Source: Fredinandcohnia onubensis (lineage in GTDB: Bacteria; Bacillota; Bacilli; Bacillales; Bacillaceae_L). From it: a stretch of 33,927 nt of DNA. The translations under genes were made by a program, and so were the position numbers. Location of the stretch: positions 1-33,927 of the forward strand of contig NZ_NSEA01000027.1 in assembly GCF_002734285.1 (NCBI RefSeq). Direction: 5' to 3'. Of the stretch, positions 8,476 through 18,114 are shown in pieces. The notes beneath the pieces are model-generated. The model saw nothing but the letters and a program-made list of their open reading frames with translations. It was not told the origin of the DNA and did no database searches. How positions within the stretch are numbered: position 1 is the stretch's first letter; every line of letters starts with the position of its first letter.

Positions 8476-8667
8476 GTGGGAAGTCTTGGATTCGGTAGTA
8501 TTTTACTGATTGTATTTGCAGCGTTATTAATCTTTGGACCGAAGAAGTTACCTCAACTAGGTAAAGCAGCAGGTAATACATTGCGTGAGTTTAAAAACGC
8601 AACAAAAGGTTTAGCAGATGATGATGACGATGATGTTAAGAAGAATGAAACTCAAGATGTGAAGTAA
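8476..8667 (+). CDS. tatA: Twin-arginine translocase subunit TatA
   Basis: A 63-residue protein with one N-terminal membrane helix (about residues 4-20), the hinge motif FGPKKLP, an amphipathic helix (GKAAGNTLREFKNATKG) and an acidic tail with a run of Asp. TatA multimers form the transient pathway for folded proteins with RR signal peptides. GTG start behind a strong GGGAGGTGA. It is paired with tatC after 16 bp; there is no tatB, as usual in Bacillus where TatA does both jobs. Position matches tatAy. Confidence 0.95.
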   Translation: MGSLGFGSILLIVFAALLIFGPKKLPQLGKAAGNTLREFKNATKGLADDDDDDVKKNETQDVK

Positions 8668-8683
8668 TGATAGGATGAGTCAC

Positions 8684-9433
8684 ATGAACGAAAAAGAAAT
8701 GTCCGTCTATGATCATATTGGAGAGTTACGAAAACGACTGATCTACATAGTCGTTTTCTTCTTCATTGTTGCATTAGGCAGCTTTTTTCTCGCAGAGCCA
8801 GTTATCCTTTATTTGCAAAATGCTGACGAAGCAAAAGAGCTGACAATGAATGCTTTCCGTATGACAGATCCAATTAAAATCTATATGCAATTTGCTTTTA
8901 TCATTGCCCTTGTTATCTCGTCCCCTTTTCTCCTTTATCAGCTTTGGGCCTTCATCAGTCCTGGCTTATATGAGAAGGAAAGAAAGGTAACCTTGAGTTA
9001 TATTCCGCTTTCGGTAATCCTTTTTTTAATAGGAGTTTCATTCTCCTACTTTATTTTGTTCCCGTTTGTAGTGAACTTTATGACAAGGTTAGCGGAGCGC
9101 CTTGATATCAATCAGGTGATCGGGATAAACGAATATTTTCAATTCCTGTTGCAATTGACTTTACCGTTTGGCTTTTTGTTTCAATTACCAGTTATTGTGA
9201 TGTTTTTAACAAGATTGGGAATTGTAACACCGATGTTTCTTTCTAAAATAAGAAAGTTCGCGTATTTTATTCTATTAGTCATCGGAGGTTTAATCACCCC
9301 TCCTGAAATAATCTCGCATTTAATGGTTACAGTCCCGTTGTTCGGATTATATGAAATCAGTATTCTCGTATCAAAAAGTGCCTACAGGAAGGCACTAAAA
9401 GCAGAAATGGAAGCGGCAAATACGATGGAGTAG
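8684..9433 (+). CDS. tatC: Twin-arginine translocase subunit TatC
   Basis: TatC recognises RR signal peptides and docks TatA. The 249-residue protein shows the conserved N-terminal segment HIGELRKRLIY and six hydrophobic segments, with FPFVVNFM and the PVIVMFL stretch as in the family. Two ATGs compete: 8675 and 8684. I chose 8684, because AGGATGAG at 8672-8679 is then well placed; for 8675 the AGG would touch the start codon. Ends 150 bp before a bidirectional terminator. Confidence 0.94.
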   Translation: MNEKEMSVYDHIGELRKRLIYIVVFFFIVALGSFFLAEPVILYLQNADEAKELTMNAFRMTDPIKIYMQFAFIIALVISSPFLLYQLWAFISPGLYEKERKVTLSYIPLSVILFLIGVSFSYFILFPFVVNFMTRLAERLDINQVIGINEYFQFLLQLTLPFGFLFQLPVIVMFLTRLGIVTPMFLSKIRKFAYFILLVIGGLITPPEIISHLMVTVPLFGLYEISILVSKSAYRKALKAEMEAANTME

Positions 9434-9440
9434 TATAGAA

Positions 9441-9557
9441 ATGCGGAAACGCCTTGCTCAGCCCCGACTATCATAAGAAAAGCCGGTGAGAAGGATGCAC
9501 TTTATCCTTCTTTCCGGCGTGGCTTATGACCTCGAGGGGCTAGGCGTTGGAGCTAGA
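9441..9557. repeat. Long imperfect palindrome (REP/MITE-like element)
   Basis: AACGCC (9448-9453) pairs with GGCGTT (9543-9548); inside, AGCCCC pairs with GGGGCT, CATAAG with CTTATG, GCCGG with CCGGC and GAAGGAT (9490-9496) with ATCCTTC (9504-9510) over a 7-base loop. The result is an almost continuous hairpin about 100 bases long. It carries no gene; the reading frame across it comes from the palindrome. I recall very similar sequences scattered in intergenic regions of many Bacillus genomes, but cannot check copies here. Confidence 0.8.
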
Positions 9558-9584
9558 CAAAAACAAAAAGCGCAACTAGAATGT

Positions 9585-9618
9585 AAAAAAATAACCTCCG
9601 ATGTGAGGTTATTTTTTT
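9585..9618. terminator. Bidirectional terminator between tatC and ydiK
   Basis: AAAAAATAACCTC and GAGGTTATTTTTT form a perfect stem around a short loop, with A runs on one side and T runs on the other, so it can stop both tatC (plus) and ydiK (minus). It overlaps the last codons of ydiK. Confidence 0.88.
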
Positions 9619-9818
9619 GTTTTTGCGATTTTTTTTATTTTACTGTGCAGGACAAACATTCGGATTGCCACACCAAAGTCGAAAGTTGCGACAATTGCTA
9701 GAAGAATCGTAGAGAAGTTCCAAACGGTCTCCGTCGCACTATTAATTGCAATATAGGTAAACAGAGTCCCCATTAACGCGTAAATGATGCCCATTACAAA
9801 AGGTGAAGTTCTTCGCAT
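9609..9818 (-). CDS. ydiK: Small membrane protein YdiK (DUF4305)
   Basis: A 69-residue protein with two hydrophobic helices (about residues 7-26 and 36-54) and a basic tail ending KIKKIAKTKK. Its length, sequence and place between tatC and the CPBP gene match B. subtilis YdiK. Function is unknown. Start ATG behind TTGGAGGC. The last codons lie inside the bidirectional terminator. It is separated by only 3 bp from the upstream ydiL, so the two form a minus-strand operon. Confidence 0.85.
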   Translation of the reverse strand: MRRTSPFVMGIIYALMGTLFTYIAINSATETVWNFSTILLAIVATFDFGVAIRMFVLHSKIKKIAKTKK

Positions 9819-9821
9819 AAA

Positions 9822-10547
9822 TTAAAAGCCTCCAATAAATGTCTGTTGCAGCTTCTCGGCTTGCTTCATGATCCTTTCTATATCATCTGCAAAAATCGTT
9901 TGAACCACTACAACAAAAGTATTCATTGCAACATGTGCAAAGATTGGAACGATAATCCGCTTTGTCCGTACATAAAGGAAGGCAAAGGTAAAGCCCATCG
10001 CTGTATAAATCAGAAGATGCGTAAAGTCCATATGCACTACTGCAAAGATTAACGAACTAATCAAGGCAGAAATGAAAAAGTTGAATTTTTTATATAAAGA
10101 TCCAAAAATAATTTGGCGAAAGATAATTTCCTCAAGGATTGGCCCAATAATGGAAACGACGATTATAAGCAGTGGCAAGGATTTTACCAAGGCCATAATT
10201 TCTTGGGTGTTCTCGGAACCAGCCTCAATTCCAAGTAAATGAATCTCAATATTTGCTGCAATAACCTGAGCAGTCATTGCCATAAATATACCTGCAATTG
10301 CCCATCCAATCGCTTCCCCTTTTGAAGAACGATGAAGACTTAGATGTCTTTCCTTAATATCTTGTCTTAATAAAAATAATACGATCGGAAGTGCCGCAAC
10401 AAAACTAACAACAGTCCAAAGGGCAATAATCGTATTTGGGTCTAAACCATCTCCAATGCCTAATAGCAATAGAAGCGGGATACCTAAAATTCCAGAGAAC
10501 TGCATGATAATGTAAGTTAAAATGACATACCAATAACGAGCTTTCAT
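9822..10547 (-). CDS. ydiL: CPBP family intramembrane protease YdiL
   Basis: A 241-residue, strongly hydrophobic protein of the CPBP (Rce1/Abi-type) glutamyl protease family. Motif 1 is EEIIFR (E139, E140, R144), motif 2 has H172 in VVHMDF and motif 3 has H205 and N209 in FAHVAMN; these are the catalytic and active-site residues known for the family. About six to eight membrane helices. Start ATG behind AAAGGAGA. The substrate is unknown; members process membrane proteins or give bacteriocin immunity. Conserved position before groES points to the housekeeping YdiL. Confidence 0.9.
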   Translation of the reverse strand: MKARYWYVILTYIIMQFSGILGIPLLLLLGIGDGLDPNTIIALWTVVSFVAALPIVLFLLRQDIKERHLSLHRSSKGEAIGWAIAGIFMAMTAQVIAANIEIHLLGIEAGSENTQEIMALVKSLPLLIIVVSIIGPILEEIIFRQIIFGSLYKKFNFFISALISSLIFAVVHMDFTHLLIYTAMGFTFAFLYVRTKRIIVPIFAHVAMNTFVVVVQTIFADDIERIMKQAEKLQQTFIGGF

Positions 10548-10778
10548 GAAAATCTCCTTTAGTAGTTGGAATAAATATCAAGTTTTTTATGCTTTTGTCC
10601 ACTTTTTGTATTGTATCATATATTCACTTATATCCATTAGTATTATGCAAATCCAAATTTTCATTGAAAGAAATTAAATTGTTGGTTTATTTTTCCTTTC
10701 ATTAACATAGGATAGATAGGTGGGCCAAGTTTCGCTTAATAAAATAGAATTTTTTTGCAAATTTCTATATCAAATGAC

Positions 10779-10807
10779 TTGCAAAATAGGTAGAGATTAT
10801 TTAATAT
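10779..10807 (+). promoter_or_regulatory. Sigma-A promoter of groESL
   Basis: TTGCAA (10779-10784), 17 bp, then TAATAT (10802-10807). The predicted start lies just before CIRCE, so the operator overlaps the initial transcribed region. Confidence 0.8.
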
Positions 10808-10817
10808 AATAATTGTG

Positions 10818-10844
10818 TTAGCACTCATGTTGGTTGAGTGCTAA
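10818..10844. promoter_or_regulatory. CIRCE operator (HrcA site)
   Basis: TTAGCACTC, nine bases, GAGTGCTAA: a perfect match to the CIRCE inverted repeat bound by the heat-shock repressor HrcA. It places groESL in the class I heat-shock regulon. Confidence 0.98.
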
Positions 10845-10892
10845 TAAGAAGACGAAACTAATTATTTATATTATTTGAGGAGGTTGTTTCAC

Positions 10893-11177
10893 TTGTTAAA
10901 GCCATTAGGTGATCGCGTTGTTATTGAACTAGTTGAATCAGAGGAAAAAACTGCAAGCGGAATTGTATTACCAGATTCTGCAAAGGAAAAGCCTCAAGAA
11001 GGTAAAGTAGTTGCTGTTGGTACAGGTCGTGTATTAGACAGTGGTGAAAGAGTAGCTTTAGAGGTTGCGGTTGGTGATCGCATTATCTTCTCAAAATATG
11101 CTGGTACTGAAGTGAAATATGAAGGTACTGAATACTTAGTATTACGCGAAAGCGACATTTTAGCTGTAATCGGTTAA
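10893..11177 (+). CDS. groES: Co-chaperonin GroES
   Basis: GroES forms the heptameric lid of the GroEL chamber. The 94-residue protein begins [11 protein letters not shown] after the start, has the mobile loop [16 protein letters not shown] at about residues 17-32 and ends ESDILAVIG, as in all Bacillus GroES. The start is TTG at 10893, well spaced behind TGAGGAGG; the frame is open up to 10875 but those codons overlap the ribosome binding site. First gene of the CIRCE-controlled operon. Confidence 0.97.
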   Translation: MLKPLGDRVVIELVESEEKTASGIVLPDSAKEKPQEGKVVAVGTGRVLDSGERVALEVAVGDRIIFSKYAGTEVKYEGTEYLVLRESDILAVIG

Positions 11178-11211
11178 TAGAAAAACAGCATTTTATATCA
11201 TAGAATCTTAA

Positions 11212-12861
<1,650 letters not shown>

Positions 12862-12872
12862 TAAGCCGCATC

Positions 12873-12923
12873 ACCCCTTGATATATAAGGGTTTGAAGTG
12901 ATTTGCTAACAAATTGCTAACAT
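12873..12923. other. Attachment-site-like sequence after groEL
   Basis: Ten bases past groEL lies CCCTT-GATATAT-AAGGG (12875-12891), followed by two direct copies of TTGCTAAC (12903-12910 and 12914-12921), 11 bp apart. Similar arrangements occur, as I recall, next to tyrosine-recombinase genes at element ends in Bacillales. No integrase is present in the window, so this would be a remnant or an empty end. Recall is the only support for the att assignment. Confidence 0.4.
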
Positions 12924-12976
12924 AAGGTAAACATAAAAGAGGCTTCTCAAAAGTTCTTATAACTTTTGGGAAGCCT
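12914..12976 (+). repeat. Left direct repeat of the 3.7-kb segment
   Basis: Aligns without gaps to 16628-16690: 51 of 63 bases identical, and 37 of the first 42. It covers TAACATAAGGTAAACAT and the terminator arm. It flanks the primase-helicase and Fic genes on the left. Confidence 0.8.
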
Positions 12977-12987
12977 CTCTCTTTTTA
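12938..12987 (+). terminator. Terminator downstream of groEL
   Basis: AGAGGCTTCTCAAAAGTT (12938-12955) pairs with AACTTTTGGGAAGCCTCT (12961-12978), then a T-rich stretch. It forms part of the left direct repeat. The rest of 12988-13252 holds no gene that I recognise; it is AT-rich and probably carries the promoter of the next gene. Confidence 0.88.
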
Positions 12988-13252
12988 TCCTATAAATATG
13001 GAAGTATTTATTCTACGGCATAAAGCAAAAAACTATCTTGTCGTATTATAGTTATAATGTTTTCCAACATTTAAATTAGTTTGCTTAATGATAAGACAAA
13101 ATTAAATTATAAGAACCTCTATTTAATCAAAGGCTCCTTACTCTCTGTTTATTTCAATTAAACTTTGCAAACGTCTTTCATCAATTTAGACGTTAAGACA
13201 GTTCTCTTAATGTATATTTTCATTAGATTTATACTGTTAAAGGAGTGTATTC

Positions 13253-13330
13253 TTGGCTAAACTGGAGTTAAAGATATTAATGATTGGAGTAGCCTTATGG
13301 ATATTCAAGAGCAGCTCATTCAAGCTTTAA
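13253..13330 (+). CDS. Possible 25-residue leader peptide
   Basis: A TTG codon at 13253 follows AAAGGAG at a good distance and opens 25 codons (MAKLELKILMIGVALWIF and on) that end at 13330, inside the beginning of the primase-helicase gene in another frame. The big gene's own ribosome binding site (TTGGAGTA) lies inside it. It could couple or tune translation, or be chance. No homology is claimed. Confidence 0.3.
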   Translation: MAKLELKILMIGVALWIFKSSSFKL

Positions 13331-15648
13331 AAGAGATTGATAGACTAAAAAAAGAAAATATACAATTAAAAAAGGATCTCTATAAAGCGCAAGGTCGTAA
13401 TACATCCTATAGTCAAACATCTAGTATAAAGAAAACAATTACTGATTTTTCCCATAAAGAAAAAGCAGCAATTTTGCTATTTATGGACCTTTTTCGGGGG
13501 AGGTCTGATGTTTTTGCTCAAAGGTGGGAGTCGAAAACTACAGGTAAATCTGGTTATTCACCTGTATGTGAAAACGAGTGGGATAAAAAGCTTTGTCGAA
13601 AACCTAAAATCAAATGTCAGAATTGCTCCCATCGATTATTTCATACCTTAACTCCTCAAGTTATTTACGAACATTTAAGTGGCATAAAAACTGTAGGAAT
13701 ATATCCGTTACTTGAAGATAATACGTGTTATTTTCTGGCTGTGGACTTTGATAAAAAACAATGGCATGATGATGTATGTGCATTTACTGAAACCTGTAAA
13801 AACTTTGGGTTATCATATCATATCGAACGTTCCCGGTCAGGAGAAGGGGCTCATATTTGGTTCTTTTTTGAAAAGGCAATAAGTGCTTCACTGGCTAGAA
13901 AGTTTGGGAAGATTCTATTATCGAAAACAAATGAAAAACGCTTTGAGGTTGGAATGGATTCCTATGATAGAATGTTCCCTAACCAGGACACGCTACCTAA
14001 AGGCGGTTTTGGCAATTTAATAGCCCTGCCGTTACAGAAACAAGCAAAAATGAAAGGTAATAGTGTGTTTGTTGATGATTCTTTTCAGGAAATTGCGGAT
14101 CAATGGAAGTATATTTCGTCGATAAAAAAGATATCTGAAAAAAACATTTTACAAATAGTAACAAAATTTTCAGAGGAAGAAGGCTATATTAAGGTAAATG
14201 AGAAAGTTGATAATAGTAACTTGCCAACAGAAGTTACCATTGAATTAAATCATGGTATTCAGATTCCAAAGACTTTATTACCTAGTAGGGTAGTAAATGA
14301 ATTACATAAACTTGGGACATTTGGAAATCCGGAGTATTTCAAAGCTCAAGCAAAACGTTTTTCGACTCATCGAATTCCTAGAATAATTGATTGTACACAG
14401 ATAAATGATAATATGCTCATATTGCCAAGAGGTCTAATAGAAAAAGTGGAGGAAATTTTCTTTAAGTATAAAATAACTCTTAAAATAATAAACAATCAAT
14501 TTGTTGGGAATTCCATTAATGCTAAATTTTATGGTCAACTTACTACCCAACAAGCGGATGCTGTTGCTTCTATGGTTAATTATGACAATGGAATATTAGC
14601 AGCAGATACTGGCTTTGGAAAAACAGTGACAGCTGCAGCATTGATTAGTAGAAATAAAACCAATACACTCATAATTGTGCATCGCACACAATTAGTTGAA
14701 CAATGGAAAGAGAGATTATCAACTTTTTTAAATATCCCAGTAAAAGAAATTGGTCAAATTGGTGGTGGGAAGAACAAACCAAGCTACAACATAGATATAT
14801 CTACAATTCAATCACTTAATCATAATGGTTTAATAAAATCTGATATACACCATTATGGTCAAATTATCGTTGATGAATGTCATCATATTTCTGCTATCAG
14901 CTTTGAAAAGGTATTGAAATCTGTTCGAGCAAAAAAAGTGTATGGCTTAACGGCAACTCCAGTTAGGAAAGATGGGATGCACCCGATAATATTTATGCAA
15001 TGTGGACCTGTAAGATATAAAACGAATAATAGACAGCAAGCCAATATTCGACCGTTTAAACAAACCCTTGTTAAAAGAGAAACATCGTTGAAAACGAATG
15101 AAACTGATATACAAGCTATATACTCTTTGTTATCTACTAATAAAGAACGTAACGATATGATTTTTAATGATGTTCTACAAGCCCTAGAGGAAAAAAGATC
15201 TCCAATAGTGCTAACGGAACGTTTAGACCATGTAAATGAACTACATGAGCTTTTTAAGGGATTTGCTAAAAATATTATTATTTTATCAGGAGCAATGAAG
15301 AAAAAAGAACGGCATCAACAGATAGATAAGTTAATGAATTTACCCGATAGTGAGGAGAGATTGTTAATTGCTACAGGAAAGTTTATTGGAGAAGGGTTTG
15401 ACGATTCTAGATTAGATACACTTTTTCTAACGATGCCAATCTCTTGGAAAGGAACATTACAACAATATGTAGGACGACTTCACCGGGATCATCGTGATAA
15501 AGATGAGGTAAAGGTGTTTGATTATGTAGATTCAAACGTGGATGTTTTACAGAAAATGTTTGAAAAGAGATTAAAGGGATATAAAAATATTGGTTATAGT
15601 CTATATGGTCAAAACAAAAAGAAAAGCCAACAAATTCAATTATTCTAG
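13297..15648 (+). CDS. Primase-helicase fusion, TOTE conflict-system type
   Basis: A 783-residue fusion. Residues 1-35 form a coiled coil. A zinc-binding cluster follows (C91, C100, C107, C110). Residues 120-270 match an archaeo-eukaryotic primase (AEP) domain: the catalytic hhDhD motif is AVDFD (D150, D152), then SGEGAHIWF with H186, and VGMDSYDRMFPNQ around 218-230. From about 413 there is an SF2 helicase: TGFGKT (438-443), VDECHH (525-530), LTATP (551-555), and motif VI QQYVGRLHRDH. This primase family is known from TOTE conflict systems, proposed NTP-dependent defence modules. Family members are annotated also as DEAD/DEAH helicases. All catalytic motifs are intact. It lies between direct repeats with a Fic gene. 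Start ATG behind TTGGAGTA. The role in defence is inference. Confidence 0.85.
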   Translation: MDIQEQLIQALKEIDRLKKENIQLKKDLYKAQGRNTSYSQTSSIKKTITDFSHKEKAAILLFMDLFRGRSDVFAQRWESKTTGKSGYSPVCENEWDKKLCRKPKIKCQNCSHRLFHTLTPQVIYEHLSGIKTVGIYPLLEDNTCYFLAVDFDKKQWHDDVCAFTETCKNFGLSYHIERSRSGEGAHIWFFFEKAISASLARKFGKILLSKTNEKRFEVGMDSYDRMFPNQDTLPKGGFGNLIALPLQKQAKMKGNSVFVDDSFQEIADQWKYISSIKKISEKNILQIVTKFSEEEGYIKVNEKVDNSNLPTEVTIELNHGIQIPKTLLPSRVVNELHKLGTFGNPEYFKAQAKRFSTHRIPRIIDCTQINDNMLILPRGLIEKVEEIFFKYKITLKIINNQFVGNSINAKFYGQLTTQQADAVASMVNYDNGILAADTGFGKTVTAAALISRNKTNTLIIVHRTQLVEQWKERLSTFLNIPVKEIGQIGGGKNKPSYNIDISTIQSLNHNGLIKSDIHHYGQIIVDECHHISAISFEKVLKSVRAKKVYGLTATPVRKDGMHPIIFMQCGPVRYKTNNRQQANIRPFKQTLVKRETSLKTNETDIQAIYSLLSTNKERNDMIFNDVLQALEEKRSPIVLTERLDHVNELHELFKGFAKNIIILSGAMKKKERHQQIDKLMNLPDSEERLLIATGKFIGEGFDDSRLDTLFLTMPISWKGTLQQYVGRLHRDHRDKDEVKVFDYVDSNVDVLQKMFEKRLKGYKNIGYSLYGQNKKKSQQIQLF

Positions 15649-15820
15649 TAGTTTGATATAAATAATTAATTTAACAATTAAACAGCATGAATGAGGGAAT
15701 CGATTGGTGCAAATTACAATTCTCCTATTATAAATTATTTGATTAAAATTTAGAAGATATATTCAAGAAACGATGGTATTCTCAATTTAAGTATATGTTT
15801 TAGTGAGAGAGGTGAAGCCG

Positions 15821-16561
15821 GTGTTCGAACATATTAATCAAAAAAAAGCGCTTCTAGATGCTAATAGACCATTACCCAAATATACAGTCAAAAGTTTACG
15901 TGAAAAGTTATTACTCGAATGGACATATAATACTAATGCGATTGAAGGAAACACGTTAACTATCAACGAAACAAAGGTAGTTCTAGAAGGAATTACCGTT
16001 GGTGGTAAAACGCTGCGTGAGCACTTGGAAGTTATTAATCATCGGGATGCGATTCACTATGTAGAGGAAATTGTACATAAGAGTGAACCTTTGTCGGAAT
16101 GGCATATTAAGAATCTACATCGACTTGTACTAAAAGGAATTGATGATGAATATGCAGGTGTATATCGGGACCAACAAGTTTTTATTTCTGGTGCTAAACA
16201 TATCCCTCCAGCTCCTTTCCTCATAAAAGAAGAGATGGAACAGTTGATGGCATGGTACGAACAAGCAGAAACAAAAAAATTACATCCAGTTGCTCGTGGA
16301 GCTATGCTACACGCTATATTCGTTGGCATTCATCCATTTATTGATGGAAATGGTCGAACATCACGGTTGTTATTAAATTTAGAACTCATGAAAGATGGTT
16401 TTCCGCCAATTGTTATTAAAGTGGAAAATCGAATAGCTTATTATGAAGCATTAGATAAAGCACATACAAACAAAGAATATGATGACTTTTTTAAGTTAGT
16501 CGCGGGCGAAGTAGAAGATTCATTAAACCTATATTTAAGTACAATAAATAGAAACGCTTAG
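15821..16561 (+). CDS. Fic family protein (class II autoinhibited)
   Basis: A 246-residue Fic-domain protein; such enzymes transfer AMP or related groups from nucleotides to protein hydroxyls. The Fic motif HPFIDGNGRTSR (171-182) is complete, with catalytic H171 and the phosphate-binding GNGR. An N-terminal inhibitory motif, [S/T]xxxE[G/N], is present as TNAIEG (38-43), which marks class II Fic proteins that hold themselves in check through the Glu. No separate antitoxin gene is seen, which agrees with this. I prefer GTG at 15821, spaced 6-7 bp behind GAGAGGTGA; an upstream GTG at 15803 has no ribosome binding site. It follows the primase-helicase after 172 bp. The target is unknown. Confidence 0.88.
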   Translation: MFEHINQKKALLDANRPLPKYTVKSLREKLLLEWTYNTNAIEGNTLTINETKVVLEGITVGGKTLREHLEVINHRDAIHYVEEIVHKSEPLSEWHIKNLHRLVLKGIDDEYAGVYRDQQVFISGAKHIPPAPFLIKEEMEQLMAWYEQAETKKLHPVARGAMLHAIFVGIHPFIDGNGRTSRLLLNLELMKDGFPPIVIKVENRIAYYEALDKAHTNKEYDDFFKLVAGEVEDSLNLYLSTINRNA

Positions 16562-16627
16562 TAAAAAGTAAAGTATAATTGTCAGCTCAAGATACAAGAT
16601 AAACACCTCTATATAACTTTGACTGCA

Positions 16628-16690
16628 ATGCCAACATAGGGTAAATATAAAAGAGGCTTCTCATAAGTTAACTAAACTTGTGAGAAGCCT
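16628..16690 (+). repeat. Right direct repeat of the 3.7-kb segment
   Basis: Second copy of the sequence at 12914-12976, offset by exactly 3714 bp without gaps. Weaker similarity (CACCTC..TATATAA..CTTTGA) extends upstream to about 16604, resembling the attachment-like sequence at 12872-12897. Confidence 0.8.
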
Positions 16691-16702
16691 TTTTTCTTTT
16701 AC
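16652..16702 (+). terminator. Terminator after the Fic gene
   Basis: AGGCTTCTCATAAGTT pairs with AACTTGTGAGAAGCCT and is followed by TTTTTCTTTT. It is a diverged copy of the terminator downstream of groEL. Confidence 0.88.
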
Positions 16703-16758
16703 TTACGTTAAGTTCTTTTCTAAGTTATTTATATTCGAAGTTAATTTTGGGCCCCCAG

Positions 16759-17124
16759 TTATTTTGCTAACTTATCCCATAGCTCATAAAAATAATAGAT
16801 TTCTTCCATAATTGCTTTGTCTTCTTTCACTTCTATGCCACCTTTTATTCTCGCGAGGGTCTCATTTATCTGGAATATATATTCTTTCTCTACACTAAAT
16901 TGAATTCTACGAACAATCTTTTCCCAGGCAGTTTCAGCATAATTGATATTATTACTAGCTTTATCCCAATTCTTTTCTTTTACGTCAGCTTCGATCTGGT
17001 TTACGGTCTCATATAATCGATCGTCTTTTCCTAAAGGTTTTTTTAATAAAGAGCCACTATTCATAATAAAAATAAAAAGTACTAATGTTAGAAGAGGGAT
17101 AAGAGATAATATAACTTTTTTCAA
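16759..17124 (-). CDS. DUF4363 family small membrane-anchored protein
   Basis: A 121-residue protein with one N-terminal hydrophobic helix (after KKVILSLIPLLTLVLFIFI) and an alpha-helical, charged extracytoplasmic part containing repeated Trp (WDKA, AWEKI, LWDKL). This matches the DUF4363 family, whose function is unknown. The start is TTG at 17124, behind GAGGTGAAGA; the frame is open to 17223, but that part overlaps the DUF421 gene and has no ribosome binding site. It lies 19 bp after the DUF421 gene. DUF421-DUF4363 pairs recur in Bacilli, which suggests a joint role in the membrane. Confidence 0.75.
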   Translation of the reverse strand: MKKVILSLIPLLTLVLFIFIMNSGSLLKKPLGKDDRLYETVNQIEADVKEKNWDKASNNINYAETAWEKIVRRIQFSVEKEYIFQINETLARIKGGIEVKEDKAIMEEIYYFYELWDKLAK

Positions 17125-17143
17125 TGTCTTCACCTCAAATATT

Positions 17144-17875
17144 TTAAAATGGTCCCTCATAGTCACCAATATCTGATTTTTTACTAACATGGTCCTCGTA
17201 TAAATCAATATATAATTCACCATTGGGTAAAATTAAAGCATAAAAAACTTGTTGAACATCTTCTATACCTTTTAATCGTAATTGTTGCAATAACCAATTC
17301 CGATCCTTTTTTCTCTGTAATAAATTTTGCACAATAACTATACCATCCTGAATGACCTCTGTGGATAGACCGCTTGGAGAACCTTGAAAGTTTAAATCCT
17401 TTGGAGTCAAGGGAAGGTATTCTGCCTTTTGTAGAACTGATAACTTTCCATTTACTTCAAATATTGCTAAATCAACCTGTGTAATATCAAAAACTCCTCG
17501 ATCCCGAAGAAGCATTATTAACTCGCTAATATTAATTCGCATTTTCACTAAATTTTTTTCTAAAATCTTGCCATTCTCGATTACTATAGTTGGCTCCCCA
17601 TCAAGAACTCTGCCTATATAGCGATTTTTTACAGTTATAAATTGTAATAGAAAGGTTAACAGGGCAAAACCGGCTAAACCGACCCAGTGTGCCCAAGCTT
17701 TTGATGATAAGTCAGTGGCCAATGAGGCTGCAATAGAACCTATCGTAATACCGTTAATATAATCAAAAAAAGTCAATTGTCCTACTTCTTGTTTCCCGAG
17801 AATTCGAGTGAAAATTAAGAGAGTAAAAAAAGAAATAATAACTCTCACAAAGACAACAAGAGCTTCATCCAACAT
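17144..17875 (-). CDS. DUF421 (YetF-type) membrane protein
   Basis: A 243-residue protein with three N-terminal membrane helices (about residues 6-24, 40-57 and 65-83) and a cytoplasmic part with two DUF421 subdomains; LGKQEVGQLTFFDYINGITIG and RVLDGEPTIVIENG are hallmark segments. YetF-type proteins are known in spore-formers, and relatives on spoVA-type mobile elements affect spore germination and heat resistance; whether that holds here is unknown. Start ATG behind TAGAGGAGG. First gene of a two-gene operon with DUF4363. Confidence 0.88.
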   Translation of the reverse strand: MLDEALVVFVRVIISFFTLLIFTRILGKQEVGQLTFFDYINGITIGSIAASLATDLSSKAWAHWVGLAGFALLTFLLQFITVKNRYIGRVLDGEPTIVIENGKILEKNLVKMRINISELIMLLRDRGVFDITQVDLAIFEVNGKLSVLQKAEYLPLTPKDLNFQGSPSGLSTEVIQDGIVIVQNLLQRKKDRNWLLQQLRLKGIEDVQQVFYALILPNGELYIDLYEDHVSKKSDIGDYEGPF

Positions 17876-18114
17876 AATTATCCTCCTCTAGGTACCTCAT
17901 TAATAATATTTCCAAAAATAGGAGACTTAGTATTTTGAAGAATAATCGAAGACTGACAGTAAATCGTCCCATGATAAATGACTCTTGTCACATTATGTAA
18001 TTTATAATAATGTAAAAATGCCATTAGTGTGATAGTTATATATTTGCTTTCGTATAGTCAGCAACTTACAATAGAGAATCGGTTTAAAATGTTTTTTAGG
18101 AATGGTGAAGAAAA

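Noticed and set aside
9486-9701. 71-codon plus-strand frame after tatC
   Set aside because: It spans the hairpin repeat and the bidirectional terminator and runs antisense to ydiK.
15649-16561. Fic-antitoxin (two-gene toxin-antitoxin) module
   Set aside because: No small antitoxin frame precedes or follows the gene; the inhibitory motif is within the Fic protein itself.
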